This document shows, piece by piece, positions 51,427-59,939 of a DNA stretch of 64,000 nt. The translations under genes were made by a program, and so were the position numbers. Numbering within the stretch: position 1 is the stretch's first letter; every line of letters starts with the position of its first letter. Source of the stretch: Pedobacter frigidisoli (GTDB lineage: Bacteria; Bacteroidota; Bacteroidia; Sphingobacteriales; Sphingobacteriaceae); assembly GCF_004331675.1 (NCBI RefSeq), contig NZ_SJSN01000018.1, forward strand, positions 40,135 through 104,134, written 5' to 3'. The notes under the pieces were generated by a model that saw only the letters and a program-made list of their open reading frames with translations, had not been told where the DNA came from and made no database searches.

Positions 51427-51792
51427 TACTAAATCCAGAACAGCAAAGGTATAAAGATAAATTATAAACGCTGGTCGTCGTATTTTTCAGTTCTTAATCA
51501 AGCAAACTGATCGAGCTTCAATATTACAACCTTACAAAATCATCGACCCTAATGTTATGCACATCAACCAATAGCGTAGCTAAATCTAATCTATTGGGAC
51601 TACAGAGTTTTGTCATCCAAAAAAATTGATCTCTCTACTCTCAATCCATAATGCAGGAAAAATATCTCCGCAGATAGAACTAGGTGATAACCAGCATAAT
51701 TCATTTGGCGATGAACACCTCGGTAATTTCTGAATAAAACACTGTCGATAAACATATAAAGAAAAAAATATTTTGCCTTATAGAGGCCTAGA
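51427..51792. other. Gene-free region upstream of GT2
   Basis: AT-rich region of about 370 bp. It should hold the GT2 promoter, but no exact -7 box was identified. No ORF or repeat stands out. Confidence 0.4.
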
Positions 51793-51810
51793 AGCGACCA
51801 AGCACTGTCG

Positions 51811-52230
51811 CTAAAACATTTCCTTTTTCACAAAAAATGCCCCCAAAATCCCAGCAAGGGCCCCTAATACCCAAACATAATGATCGAGATCACAGTTAAA
51901 GATATTAAAGCTGACCTCCTGTCCCTGATTTTGCGCAACTAATCCCAGACCAAGGATAGTTAAAGCCGATGTGGTACATGATCTTCCGGTAGTTGTTACT
52001 CCTGTTGCGAAGCTTGGGCAAGAACCAACTGCAGTTTGAACTGTTGGAGAATTATAGTATAGAATGACAAGCCCCAGAGAAAAAGGGACCAATGTGGCGC
52101 CCAGAAGTGCGTTGCCGGTTTGTGGGCCATGTATCGATCCGTCAGAAAGCCTACAGCCTGTATCAGCTTTGGAAAGAGAACTAAGCGCAACGAATACAAT
52201 TATAAGGAAAAATTTTTTGGCTAGAATCAT
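51811..52230 (-). CDS. Small exported membrane protein of unknown function
   Basis: With the ATG at 52230, 139 residues: a signal peptide (MILAKKFFLIIVFVALSS, cleavage near SKA), a hydrophobic segment (about 45-62), a Ser/Thr/Gly/Cys-rich stretch, and a second membrane segment at the C-terminus (about 118-136, YVWVLGALAGILGAFFV) followed by KKEMF. Five Cys residues lie in the exported part. An ATG at 52248 would add six residues. No family was recognised. A hairpin AGCGAC/GTCGCT (51793-51812) overlaps the stop. Its place beside wza suggests a cell-envelope role. Confidence 0.65.
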   Translation of the reverse strand: MILAKKFFLIIVFVALSSLSKADTGCRLSDGSIHGPQTGNALLGATLVPFSLGLVILYYNSPTVQTAVGSCPSFATGVTTTGRSCTTSALTILGLGLVAQNQGQEVSFNIFNCDLDHYVWVLGALAGILGAFFVKKEMF

Positions 52231-52393
52231 GTTAATAATTAGATACATAAAATTAGCATTCCAGAAAGCTATATTCGTTGTTCTTTTTATTCATTATGAC
52301 CATAAAACCCCGAGCCTCAATCTATTTAAGTGTACTCATTTATCCCTCAAAGACTTTCTTCAATATTACATTTCTTTTAAGTTATAAATGATG

Positions 52394-52401
52394 TATTTTT
52401 G
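52394..52401 (+). promoter_or_regulatory. -7 box of the wza-wzc operon
   Basis: TATTTTTG matches TAnnTTTG exactly. The predicted start is near 52407, leaving a leader of about 92 nt before wza at 52499. The -33 region is T-rich (TTTCTTTT) without a clean TTG. Confidence 0.6.
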
Positions 52402-52418
52402 CGATTGTATTGTTGCAT

Positions 52419-52445
52419 AACAACTAGCACCGCTAGTACGTTGTT
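52419..52445 (+). promoter_or_regulatory. Stem-loop in the wza leader
   Basis: AACAAC-TAGC (52419-52428) pairs with GCTA (52432-52435) and GTTGTT (52440-52445), a 10-bp stem with a 4-nt bulge and 3-nt loop. The first arm can alternatively pair with GTTG at 52412-52415. It is a candidate target for leader-RNA control, possibly by the UpxY protein encoded downstream. Confidence 0.4.
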
Positions 52446-52498
52446 AATATTAATGACCTTGCATCAAGCTATAAACCTGATAAGAGTATCCCGAAAAT

Positions 52499-53305
52499 AT
52501 GCAAAGAACAAACTTCTCTTATGCCTTTTTATTATCAATCCTATTTTTTTCCGCATGTTCAGTACGTAGGGAACGTGCATTATTCAATGCCCCAACAGAT
52601 ATTATCACCGACACCCTAAAACAGGTATATGTGGTCAATGATCAGGGAATCGGTGATCTGTACTACAGGATTAAGCCCAATGATCTTTTAGCTGTCAAGA
52701 ATGTTCAGAACCCTGAATTCGGGGCAGTCGGAGGTTCCTCGAGTACCGGTGGATCCATAGTGGGGAGCACTACCGCAAATTCATCAGCTCAATCCTATAT
52801 GGTAGATCTGGATGGAAAGGTAAATCTTCCAGCCATTGGCAAGGTAGAAGTCGTAGGGCTGACTAGAAGAGAGGCTGCTATAAAATTGCAGGAGTTATAC
52901 AAGACAAAACTTCTGAAAGATCCGATCATTGAAGTGAGTGTAGTAAACCTAAAGGTTACCCTACTCGGTGAATTTGCACGTCAAGGAAATTTTCTATTGG
53001 AAAAAGACAATACCACACTCATTGATATTATCGGCGAAGCCGGGGGAATCAGTAAGACAGCTGATCCAAAATCCCTGAAGATCATCCGGGGCGACCGGGC
53101 CAATCCGGAGATCATCTATGTCAACCTCAATGACATTAATAGTCTCGCCAGTAAAAAACTTATCCTGCAGAACAATGATATTATCTATCTTCAGACAACA
53201 AAATCCGCTGCACTGAGTGAAAAAATGCAGTCTTATACCAATCTGGTTCAACCCTTACTGGTTGTGATCAACTTAGCGCTCCTTATTTTAACGATTACCA
53301 AATAA
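52499..53305 (+). CDS. wza: Polysaccharide export lipoprotein (Wza/OPX family)
   Basis: Outer-membrane polysaccharide export protein. The lipobox FFSAC gives lipidated Cys20. The Poly_export domain spans about 55-140 (YRIKPNDLLAVKN), followed by an SLBB beta-grasp domain (about 145-225, VTLLGEFARQGNFLLEKDN). A C-terminal hydrophobic segment (about 248-266, VQPLLVVINLALLILTITK) is predicted, unlike the amphipathic helix of E. coli Wza, but frequent in Bacteroidota homologues. Its 268 residues are shorter than E. coli Wza. It starts the export operon and is followed 2 bp later by the wzc-like gene. Confidence 0.92.
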   Translation: MQRTNFSYAFLLSILFFSACSVRRERALFNAPTDIITDTLKQVYVVNDQGIGDLYYRIKPNDLLAVKNVQNPEFGAVGGSSSTGGSIVGSTTANSSAQSYMVDLDGKVNLPAIGKVEVVGLTRREAAIKLQELYKTKLLKDPIIEVSVVNLKVTLLGEFARQGNFLLEKDNTTLIDIIGEAGGISKTADPKSLKIIRGDRANPEIIYVNLNDINSLASKKLILQNNDIIYLQTTKSAALSEKMQSYTNLVQPLLVVINLALLILTITK

Positions 53306-53307
53306 CT

Positions 53308-55713
53308 ATGGATGCCTTACCTGTAAAAAGTGTTTTAGTAGATCAGCAACTTAACTATTGGAAGGTTGTCAAGATTTTTCTGAGTCGTTGGTATTGGATT
53401 CTGGGCTGCGTGATCATCAGTACGCTGGTTGCCTGGCTTTACATCAGGACTATCCCACCAACCTATACTACGAATGCCTCACTAAAATTGGATGATAGCC
53501 AATCAGACATGACAGGCAATGGAGTGGCCAACATGAGAAGCTATAACAGGTACTATCAAAGCAATAACATTCAGACAGAGGCTACGGTGATGCGTTCTCA
53601 GGATGTTATCAATAAAGCAATCACCCATTTGAACTATAAAATATCCTACTTTTTAAAGGGAAGGGTACTTACTACTGAACTCTATCCAAATGAGCCTTTT
53701 AAGATCGAGATCATTGCCCAGGATAGCGTAAATTTTAGTAGGGCTACATATAACGTGGAGCCCATCGACAACACCAATTTTCAGCTTATTTCCTCAGACC
53801 AACCAAATCAGAAACAGATTTTCAAATATGGACAGGCTATCTCAGCAGGCAACATGCTTTTCAGTATCAGGAGCAGGATACCTGCTAAGGGCAACTACAG
53901 CTTTAAGTTCAATACGAAATCCGATTTCTATGGACGGGCAGCTGGAGGGTTAAATATCTTTGAGGCAGAGAAATACAGTAATATCATGAATGTTACCCAC
54001 ACGGACTTCAACCCCGTTTTCTCAGCAGATATATTGAACGCAATAATAAAGGAATATATCCTCAACGATGCTGAACAGAAAAAACGCTCTTCCAAGCAGA
54101 CCATAGCATACCTGGACAGTCAGATCGAATTCCTTAACAGGCAGGTAGACCAGTCCGGAAAGAACCTTTCCAACTACAGATCGGGTAGCACAATGGTTGA
54201 TCCGTTGACTGACAAGCAATTTAACATCGGTAAGCTTAGTACCTTACAAACCCAGCGGACAGAGCTCGAATTTCAAAAATTCTCGATACAGCAGCTAGAG
54301 GAACAGGTGAAAGGTAATCAGGAGAAAATCCGTTTGAACCTGGATATTGATGGCGTGGCCAGTCTGGGATTACCAGCCTTGATTACCCAATTAGGTACGT
54401 TCATATCTGCCAGAGAAACTAAACTCAATCAATTTAATGCAGACGCTGCACCAATCAAGCAGATCGATGATCAGATTGCGGAGATCAAGCAATTAATATA
54501 TGGAAATATCAGATCGCTCAAGAATCGCAACCAAAAAACAATAGATCTGATCAATAATGAGATCAATAAGGTTAATGGGTCTTTGGGGCAGCTACCAGAA
54601 AAGGAAAATGACTTTGCCAAACTGCAGAGCAACTTCGACATCAATCAAAAGATGTTCTCCCTACTGTTTGAAAAAAAATTGGCAGCCCAGATCAGTTCTG
54701 CCGCGGTAACGCCCGGTGCAAACATTATCAATGAGGCCCAGCCTTCGTTTAATCCGGTTTCGCCGGTGGCAAGCCAGATCTATTCCTCCTATATGATTGG
54801 CGGACTTTTGGTAGGTCTGGGCATGATCGTTCTGGCCCGACTATTGAATCCTTACATCTATGATGTGGAGACTGTAGAAGGCTTAACCGCTATCCCTATT
54901 ATTGGTGTAATATTGAAGTTTAAGCGAAAAATCTATAATGAGACCCAGCAGATGTTATCCCTGGAGAAGCCAAAATCAATTTTTGCAGAGTCCGTTAGAT
55001 CCGTCAGGACCAACCTGAGCTTTTTAGCATCTGATAAGGATAACAAGGTGATTTGCGTGACCTCTGAAATCTCGGGGGAAGGAAAGTCGTTCGTGAGCCT
55101 CAACCTCGCTGGCACGCTGAGCATCATTGATAAGAAGGTCATCCTAATTGCTGCAGATCTGCGACGATCGAAGCTACACAAGGCTTTTGGATCCGAAAAT
55201 CTAAAAGGACTGAGCACCTATCTATCCGCCCAGAGCGACCTGGATGGAATTATCAATCAGGATGAGAATCATCATTTTGATTACATCACTTCGGGTCCTG
55301 TTCCACCAAACCCTTCTGAGCTATTGCATAGCTCAAGGATGAAAGCGCTTATTGAAGCGCTAAGGGAAAGATATGAATACGTAATCATTGATACTGCCCC
55401 TATCGGACTGGTCTCTGACTCTATTCCAATCATTAAGCAGGCTGATATCAACCTTTTTATCATTCGTTCAGGTGTGTCCAAGTTTAGTGCAGCCTCAGTA
55501 CCTGAACGCCTGTCGAAGGAATATGCACTGAACAATATCAGCATTATACTCAATTCTTTCTCTAATGAGCTGTTACACTCCAATATACACACCAGCAATT
55601 ATACACAGAGTGGATCAGGTACCTATTATTATTCTAACTATAGCGGATATGGCAGTAGTGCATACTATGAGCAGGAAGAAGAAAAGTGGTGGCAGTTTTG
55701 GAAGAAAAAATAG
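53308..55713 (+). CDS. wzc: Polysaccharide co-polymerase / BY-kinase (Wzc family)
   Basis: Inner-membrane tyrosine autokinase that controls polymer length and couples to Wza. Wzz-type N-terminal domain with a membrane segment at about 30-48 and a second at about 493-513; a long periplasmic coiled region lies between (about 245-450). The cytoplasmic kinase has Walker A GEGKS (590-594), Walker A' IAADLRRSKLH and Walker B YVIIDTAPIGL. The C-terminus is a Tyr cluster (SGTYYYSNYSGYGSSAYYEQ), the expected autophosphorylation tail, ending in EEKWWQFWKKK. Its 801 residues match the fused Wzc type. A terminator follows directly. Confidence 0.95.
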   Translation: MDALPVKSVLVDQQLNYWKVVKIFLSRWYWILGCVIISTLVAWLYIRTIPPTYTTNASLKLDDSQSDMTGNGVANMRSYNRYYQSNNIQTEATVMRSQDVINKAITHLNYKISYFLKGRVLTTELYPNEPFKIEIIAQDSVNFSRATYNVEPIDNTNFQLISSDQPNQKQIFKYGQAISAGNMLFSIRSRIPAKGNYSFKFNTKSDFYGRAAGGLNIFEAEKYSNIMNVTHTDFNPVFSADILNAIIKEYILNDAEQKKRSSKQTIAYLDSQIEFLNRQVDQSGKNLSNYRSGSTMVDPLTDKQFNIGKLSTLQTQRTELEFQKFSIQQLEEQVKGNQEKIRLNLDIDGVASLGLPALITQLGTFISARETKLNQFNADAAPIKQIDDQIAEIKQLIYGNIRSLKNRNQKTIDLINNEINKVNGSLGQLPEKENDFAKLQSNFDINQKMFSLLFEKKLAAQISSAAVTPGANIINEAQPSFNPVSPVASQIYSSYMIGGLLVGLGMIVLARLLNPYIYDVETVEGLTAIPIIGVILKFKRKIYNETQQMLSLEKPKSIFAESVRSVRTNLSFLASDKDNKVICVTSEISGEGKSFVSLNLAGTLSIIDKKVILIAADLRRSKLHKAFGSENLKGLSTYLSAQSDLDGIINQDENHHFDYITSGPVPPNPSELLHSSRMKALIEALRERYEYVIIDTAPIGLVSDSIPIIKQADINLFIIRSGVSKFSAASVPERLSKEYALNNISIILNSFSNELLHSNIHTSNYTQSGSGTYYYSNYSGYGSSAYYEQEEEKWWQFWKKK

Positions 55714-55715
55714 TC

Positions 55716-55763
55716 TAGGCATTAGGCTTTCCCATCCAAAGGATGCCTATTCTTATTCTTTTT
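55716..55763 (+). terminator. Terminator after wzc
   Basis: TAGGCAT (55716-55722) and ATGCCTA (55743-55749) form a 7-bp stem with an inner ATCC/GGAT pair, followed by the T-rich TTCTTATTCTTTTT. Confidence 0.55.
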
Positions 55764-56086
55764 AAAAACGCAGTTACACTTAAGCTTTTCAAAAGGTAAC
55801 ATGATATATCAATCATAGGATGCTCGGAAGAGGAGGTATGATGTTCCTCAACATGAAAAGTTGACCCTAAAGTAAACAGTAGTGTTATCTATATTTCTGT
55901 CGTGACACTTATCTTTGCGCCTCGGGTTCTCTAACGAACTAACATTGAATGCTGTCAAAATTGGGAGGAGTTGATAAATCGCAATAATAAAGGCGACAAT
56001 AAAAACGGCTATTCCATATAATTACTTACATTTGAGAGTCGCTCTAACAAACAAACTTATTAACCTATAGTCGCTTCATCGTCCCA
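55764..56086 (+). other. Leader region between wzc and the upxY unit
   Basis: Contains a promoter at 55910-55917 and about 170 nt of potential untranslated leader before the small ORF at 56087. A GTTC-TCTAAC-GAAC hairpin lies a few bases after the predicted start and an AGAG/CTCT hairpin near 56035. There is no other gene. Confidence 0.45.
55910..55917 (+). promoter_or_regulatory. -7 box inside the polysaccharide cluster
   Basis: TATCTTTG followed by C is an exact TAnnTTTG match, located after the wzc terminator. It would start a second transcription unit with upxY and the downstream glycan genes. Confidence 0.55.
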
Positions 56087-56257
56087 ATGAAAGATTTTTT
56101 ACCTAAATGCCCTGTGATTACACAGGATTATCCATCCAGCGATTTCTACAACTTTTATGTGTGGGGAAATGACCTCATACTTTCAGATAATTTTTCGAAT
56201 TTTGTGCTGGAAGCCTTACCATATATCTTAAATCTGGAGGGGACAAAACTCGATTAG
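56087..56257 (+). CDS. Small ORF directly upstream of upxY
   Basis: A 56-residue ORF (ATG 56087, TAG 56255-56257) ending 8 bp before the upxY ATG. The product starts MKDFLPKCPVITQDY and ends LPYILNLEGTKLD; it is acidic and aromatic with one Trp and no hydrophobic signal. Intact frame, natural-looking composition and tight spacing favour a real gene or a translated leader peptide. I recognise no family. It could also be the remnant of a longer gene. Confidence 0.5.
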   Translation: MKDFLPKCPVITQDYPSSDFYNFYVWGNDLILSDNFSNFVLEALPYILNLEGTKLD

Positions 56258-56265
56258 CATAGGGA

Positions 56266-56769
56266 ATGATAGAGAATACATACAAATGGTATCCTGTTTA
56301 TACGCGTTCACGGGCAGAGAAAAAAGCCTATGATGAGCTTTTCCGTAAGGGGATAACAACCTACCTGCCCCTCAAAAAGACGGTAAAGCAATGGAGTGAT
56401 CGAAAAAAAATCGTTGAGGAGGCATTGATCAGATCTTACCTTTTTGTATATATCTCAAGTAGGGAATACGCTGAAGTGTTAATGACCAATGGCATTGCAA
56501 GATTTATCTATTTCTCCGGACAAATCGCATCCATCCCAGAACAACAGATCAATGATCTCAAACTCCTCTTGGCCACTGATGCAGACCTTGAGCTTATTGA
56601 ATATGATATAAAGGCGGGGGAGAAAGTGTTGGTCACGGCTGGGCCATTTCAGGGCATGGTAGCGGAACTAGTATCGATACGCAATAAACAGCGTATTATC
56701 CTGCGTTTAAACAATATGGGCTATGCAATTAATATCAACACGTCAATGGCATTTATAACGCCATTCTAG
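56266..56769 (+). CDS. UpxY-family transcription antiterminator (NusG-like)
   Basis: A specialised NusG paralogue that lets RNA polymerase read through a polysaccharide operon. The NusG N-terminal domain is recognisable (KWYPVYTRSRAEKKAYDELFRKGITTYLPL, about residues 7-36, cited in part) and the RSYLFVYIS strand near 58 is typical. A short KOW-like C-terminal domain follows (about 115-160, AGEKVLVTAGPFQGMVAEL). Its 167 residues match UpxY/LoaP-like proteins. In Bacteroides such proteins act on the leader of their own capsule operon, and the long leader upstream fits that model. Confidence 0.9.
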   Translation: MIENTYKWYPVYTRSRAEKKAYDELFRKGITTYLPLKKTVKQWSDRKKIVEEALIRSYLFVYISSREYAEVLMTNGIARFIYFSGQIASIPEQQINDLKLLLATDADLELIEYDIKAGEKVLVTAGPFQGMVAELVSIRNKQRIILRLNNMGYAININTSMAFITPF

Positions 56770-56998
56770 CTAGCTAGAGTCTGGTGTGCATAGAACTATT
56801 ACAACGTGGCTCTTGAAGCCAAGAACATCACTCCTGCTCAGCAGAACGTGGTAAGTCAATTAAATCGCATGATCAGTCATTTTTTATAAAAATGTGACTG
56901 AGGGGGCGAAGCCATGTGCAAGAGGGGAAAAAAACAATTATATCATTAAAACTTACTGATATCTACTCAATCTTCGAATTAAGAAAATCAAGAAATAA

Positions 56999-58795
56999 AT
57001 GTGCCGAATAGCGGGAATAATTGATAAGAAAAAGGGAAATTTGGAGCTTGAGTCTGAGATTCAGTCTATGTGCGAGTTATTGGAGCACGGTGGACCGGAT
57101 GATGAAGGTTTCCTTGTCGAAGAGGGCTTAGCCTTTGGACACCGGAGATTGGCATTAATAGACCTCTCCCCTTCCGGTCACCAGCCTATGTTTTATCATC
57201 AGGGACAACTGGCAATCACTTTCAATGGAGAGATTTACAACTACCTGGAGCTGAGATCAGAATTGATATCACTGGGTTTCGAGTTTTCTACAAAAAGTGA
57301 TACCGAGGTTATCCTTGCAGGCTATCAGGCATGGGGCACGGGAAGCTTTGCAAAATTAAAGGGCATGTTTGCCTTTGCGATCTATGATCGAAAACTGGGA
57401 AAAAGTTTTCTGGTCAGAGATCCCTCGGGGATCAAGCCGCTATATTTCAGCACGGCAAATGAATCTCTGGTGTTTGCATCCGAGGTCAGGGCATTTAAAT
57501 GGCTAAAACATGAGGAAAATCCGGATTGGAAGATCTATTTCCTTGCCTTTGGGCACATTCCGGAACCCTATACTACCTTTTTAGGAATAAACATGCTTGC
57601 CAAGGGACATTATCTATCCTGGGAACACCAAAATAATTTCTTTGAGATCCTAGGATTTGAATCTAACCGTGCCAACCCAAGGATCATGGACCAAGCTGTT
57701 GCAACTGATCAGGTCTTCAAGACATTGAAGGCATCAGTAAAAAGGCACCTTCTCTCTGATGCACCAATCGGCGTTTTCTTAAGTGGGGGGATTGATAGCA
57801 GCATCCTGACACTTTTGGCTGATGAGGTACAATTGGCAGAGAATGACCAAAAAGGAGTGAACACCTTATCCATAAATTTTGATGAGCATGAGTTCTCCGA
57901 AAAAAGTTATCAAGAACTGATAATAAGCCAGATCCGCGGATCCCACTCGGATTACACCATCAGCAAGGATTTATTTTCCTCTCTATTCCCAAGAGCCTTG
58001 GCTGCCATGGATCAACCCACAACTGATGGGATCAATTCCTGGTTCGTCAATTATTTCGCAAAGGAAAAAGGATTGAAAGCTGTACTATCCGGAATTGGGG
58101 CAGATGAATTATTTGGCGGATATCCCTCTTTTAGAAGAATGCCAAAGTTAAAATATCTCTCACTTGTGCCTAGTTCCCTTTTGAAGTTTGGCAGCTATTT
58201 CAACAAATCTGTTTTCAAACGGGCCTATTATCTCAGTTATAAAAACTTCGCGGGTCAGTATCTTTTTTTACGGGGCATCTTTAGCCCTCCAGAAATCGCA
58301 GCAATCCTAAATCTTCCTATTAGCAAAATTAATCTCGTACTAAAAAGCTTCCATGTTAATATGCCTCCTCATCTAAGCGACCAGGAAAGGGCAAGTTGGA
58401 TGGAAACCAATCTCTATATGCAAAATCAATTGCTGAAAGATACCGATACGATGAGTATGCAACATGGCATTGAGGTCCGCATACCTTTTTTGGATGCAGA
58501 TCTGATATCGCTTGTTAGCAGTATAAAAGACAACGTGCTGTATAGCGGAGAGCAACCTAAATCATTGCTTATTGAATCGTTTAAAAAACTGTTACCCCAA
58601 GCGATCTGGGACAGGCCAAAGATGGGATTCACCTTTCCCTTTCAGAAATGGCTTCAGGACGAAAAATGTCTGAACCATATTGGCACAGAAAGTAAAAAAG
58701 TAAATCAGCTCCTGTCTGATTTTAAGGCAGGAAAGCTTCATTGGTCAAAGGCAATGGCGCTTTACGTGTTATTCAAGGACAGGGATGCGGCTTGA
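56999..58795 (+). CDS. asnB: Asparagine synthase-like glutamine amidotransferase
   Basis: Transfers ammonia from glutamine to a carboxylate. The N-terminal class II amidotransferase begins MCRIAGI, so Cys2 is the nucleophile after Met removal; FNGEIYNYLELR near 80 and FSTKSDTEVIL follow. The ATP-pyrophosphatase loop SGGIDSS is at 262-268. Its 598 residues match AsnB. Inside a polysaccharide cluster such enzymes often amidate a uronic acid or another sugar carboxylate instead of making free asparagine; context favours this but does not prove it. The 3' end comes 16 bp before the GT4 start. Confidence 0.92.
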   Translation: MCRIAGIIDKKKGNLELESEIQSMCELLEHGGPDDEGFLVEEGLAFGHRRLALIDLSPSGHQPMFYHQGQLAITFNGEIYNYLELRSELISLGFEFSTKSDTEVILAGYQAWGTGSFAKLKGMFAFAIYDRKLGKSFLVRDPSGIKPLYFSTANESLVFASEVRAFKWLKHEENPDWKIYFLAFGHIPEPYTTFLGINMLAKGHYLSWEHQNNFFEILGFESNRANPRIMDQAVATDQVFKTLKASVKRHLLSDAPIGVFLSGGIDSSILTLLADEVQLAENDQKGVNTLSINFDEHEFSEKSYQELIISQIRGSHSDYTISKDLFSSLFPRALAAMDQPTTDGINSWFVNYFAKEKGLKAVLSGIGADELFGGYPSFRRMPKLKYLSLVPSSLLKFGSYFNKSVFKRAYYLSYKNFAGQYLFLRGIFSPPEIAAILNLPISKINLVLKSFHVNMPPHLSDQERASWMETNLYMQNQLLKDTDTMSMQHGIEVRIPFLDADLISLVSSIKDNVLYSGEQPKSLLIESFKKLLPQAIWDRPKMGFTFPFQKWLQDEKCLNHIGTESKKVNQLLSDFKAGKLHWSKAMALYVLFKDRDAA

Positions 58796-58811
58796 AAGGC
58801 GAAAAAACCGC

Positions 58812-59933
58812 ATGATTCTGTTAACGCTTAATGTATTTAGCTTGACGGGGGGAATCGAAAAGGTCAGTCAGATCATTGCAAAGGTACTCAATGACCATTC
58901 GGAGGAACTACATTCAGACAGCACATTTGAGACCCTTTCTCTTTGCGACCAGGATGATGATGTCGATTATCGATACTGTTCGAAACAGAACTTCAAGGGA
59001 TATAATGGCAATAAGGTTTTCTTTGGAATTATGGCTACCATAAGAGGGCTGCAAAAAAAGACAATTATATTGAGTCATATCAATTTATTGGTTATAGCGG
59101 TTTTGATCAAATTATTGGATTCGAATAAACGCATTATCCTGATGGCTCATGGTATCGAGGTCTGGAGGAATTTAAGTCCATGGAAAAAATCATTCTTAAG
59201 AAAACATGTAGAGATCTGGGCCGTCAGTGAATATACTGCAAGCATACTCATTGCTAAACATGGTATAGCCCCCGAAGCAATCCAAATTTTAAATAACTGT
59301 TTGGATCCCTATTTCAACATTCCCGCACAGTTCGAGAGACCGAGCTATCTACTTAAGCGACATGGAATAAAGAAGAAGCAACCAGTGTTACTTAGCGTGA
59401 GCCGATTGTCCTCCTCAGAACTCTATAAGGGATATGACATTATTATTAATGCCACAAAAAACCTGATTAAGGATTTCCCAGATCTTAAATATCTGATTGC
59501 GGGCAAGGCCGATCCCCAAGAAAGGAAACGCCTGGAAGAATTGATTAAAACCCTGGGACTGGAAAATCAAGTGTTCCTACTGGACTTTATTTCGCACAAT
59601 GAATTGGTAGATTACCTCTTACTGGCCGACTTATTTGTAATGCCAAGTAAGAAAGAAGGTTTTGGTATCGTCTTCATAGAGGCTGCCGCATGCGGTTGCA
59701 CAGTATTAGCCGGGAACCAGGATGGAAGCAGGGATGCCCTGCTAAATGGCCAATTGGGGTTACTTGTTAACCCAGATGATGATAGAGAGATAGAAACAAC
59801 AATTCATGATTACCTTAAAAAGGAAAATACAGTAGATCGATCTGCAAAACTTCAACGCAAATGCTTGGATTATTTTAGCTATAACCTTTATCAAAACAAA
59901 GTTCTAAATCTATTAACAACTAAAACATATTGA
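58812..59933 (+). CDS. Glycosyltransferase family 4
   Basis: A GT-B fold retaining glycosyltransferase. The ATG at 58812 (MILLTLNVFSLTGGIEK) is chosen: it begins at the conserved N-terminal GGIE loop, while the longer frame from 58785 overlaps asnB and adds a basic stretch. The donor-binding region includes LLSVSRLSSSELYKGYD and the E-x7-E motif KKEGFGIVFIEAAACG near 285-300. Its 373 residues are typical. It probably adds a sugar to the growing repeat unit; the sugar is unknown. It lies between the amidotransferase and the ABC exporter permease. Confidence 0.92.
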   Translation: MILLTLNVFSLTGGIEKVSQIIAKVLNDHSEELHSDSTFETLSLCDQDDDVDYRYCSKQNFKGYNGNKVFFGIMATIRGLQKKTIILSHINLLVIAVLIKLLDSNKRIILMAHGIEVWRNLSPWKKSFLRKHVEIWAVSEYTASILIAKHGIAPEAIQILNNCLDPYFNIPAQFERPSYLLKRHGIKKKQPVLLSVSRLSSSELYKGYDIIINATKNLIKDFPDLKYLIAGKADPQERKRLEELIKTLGLENQVFLLDFISHNELVDYLLLADLFVMPSKKEGFGIVFIEAAACGCTVLAGNQDGSRDALLNGQLGLLVNPDDDREIETTIHDYLKKENTVDRSAKLQRKCLDYFSYNLYQNKVLNLLTTKTY

Positions 59934-59939
59934 TAACAA

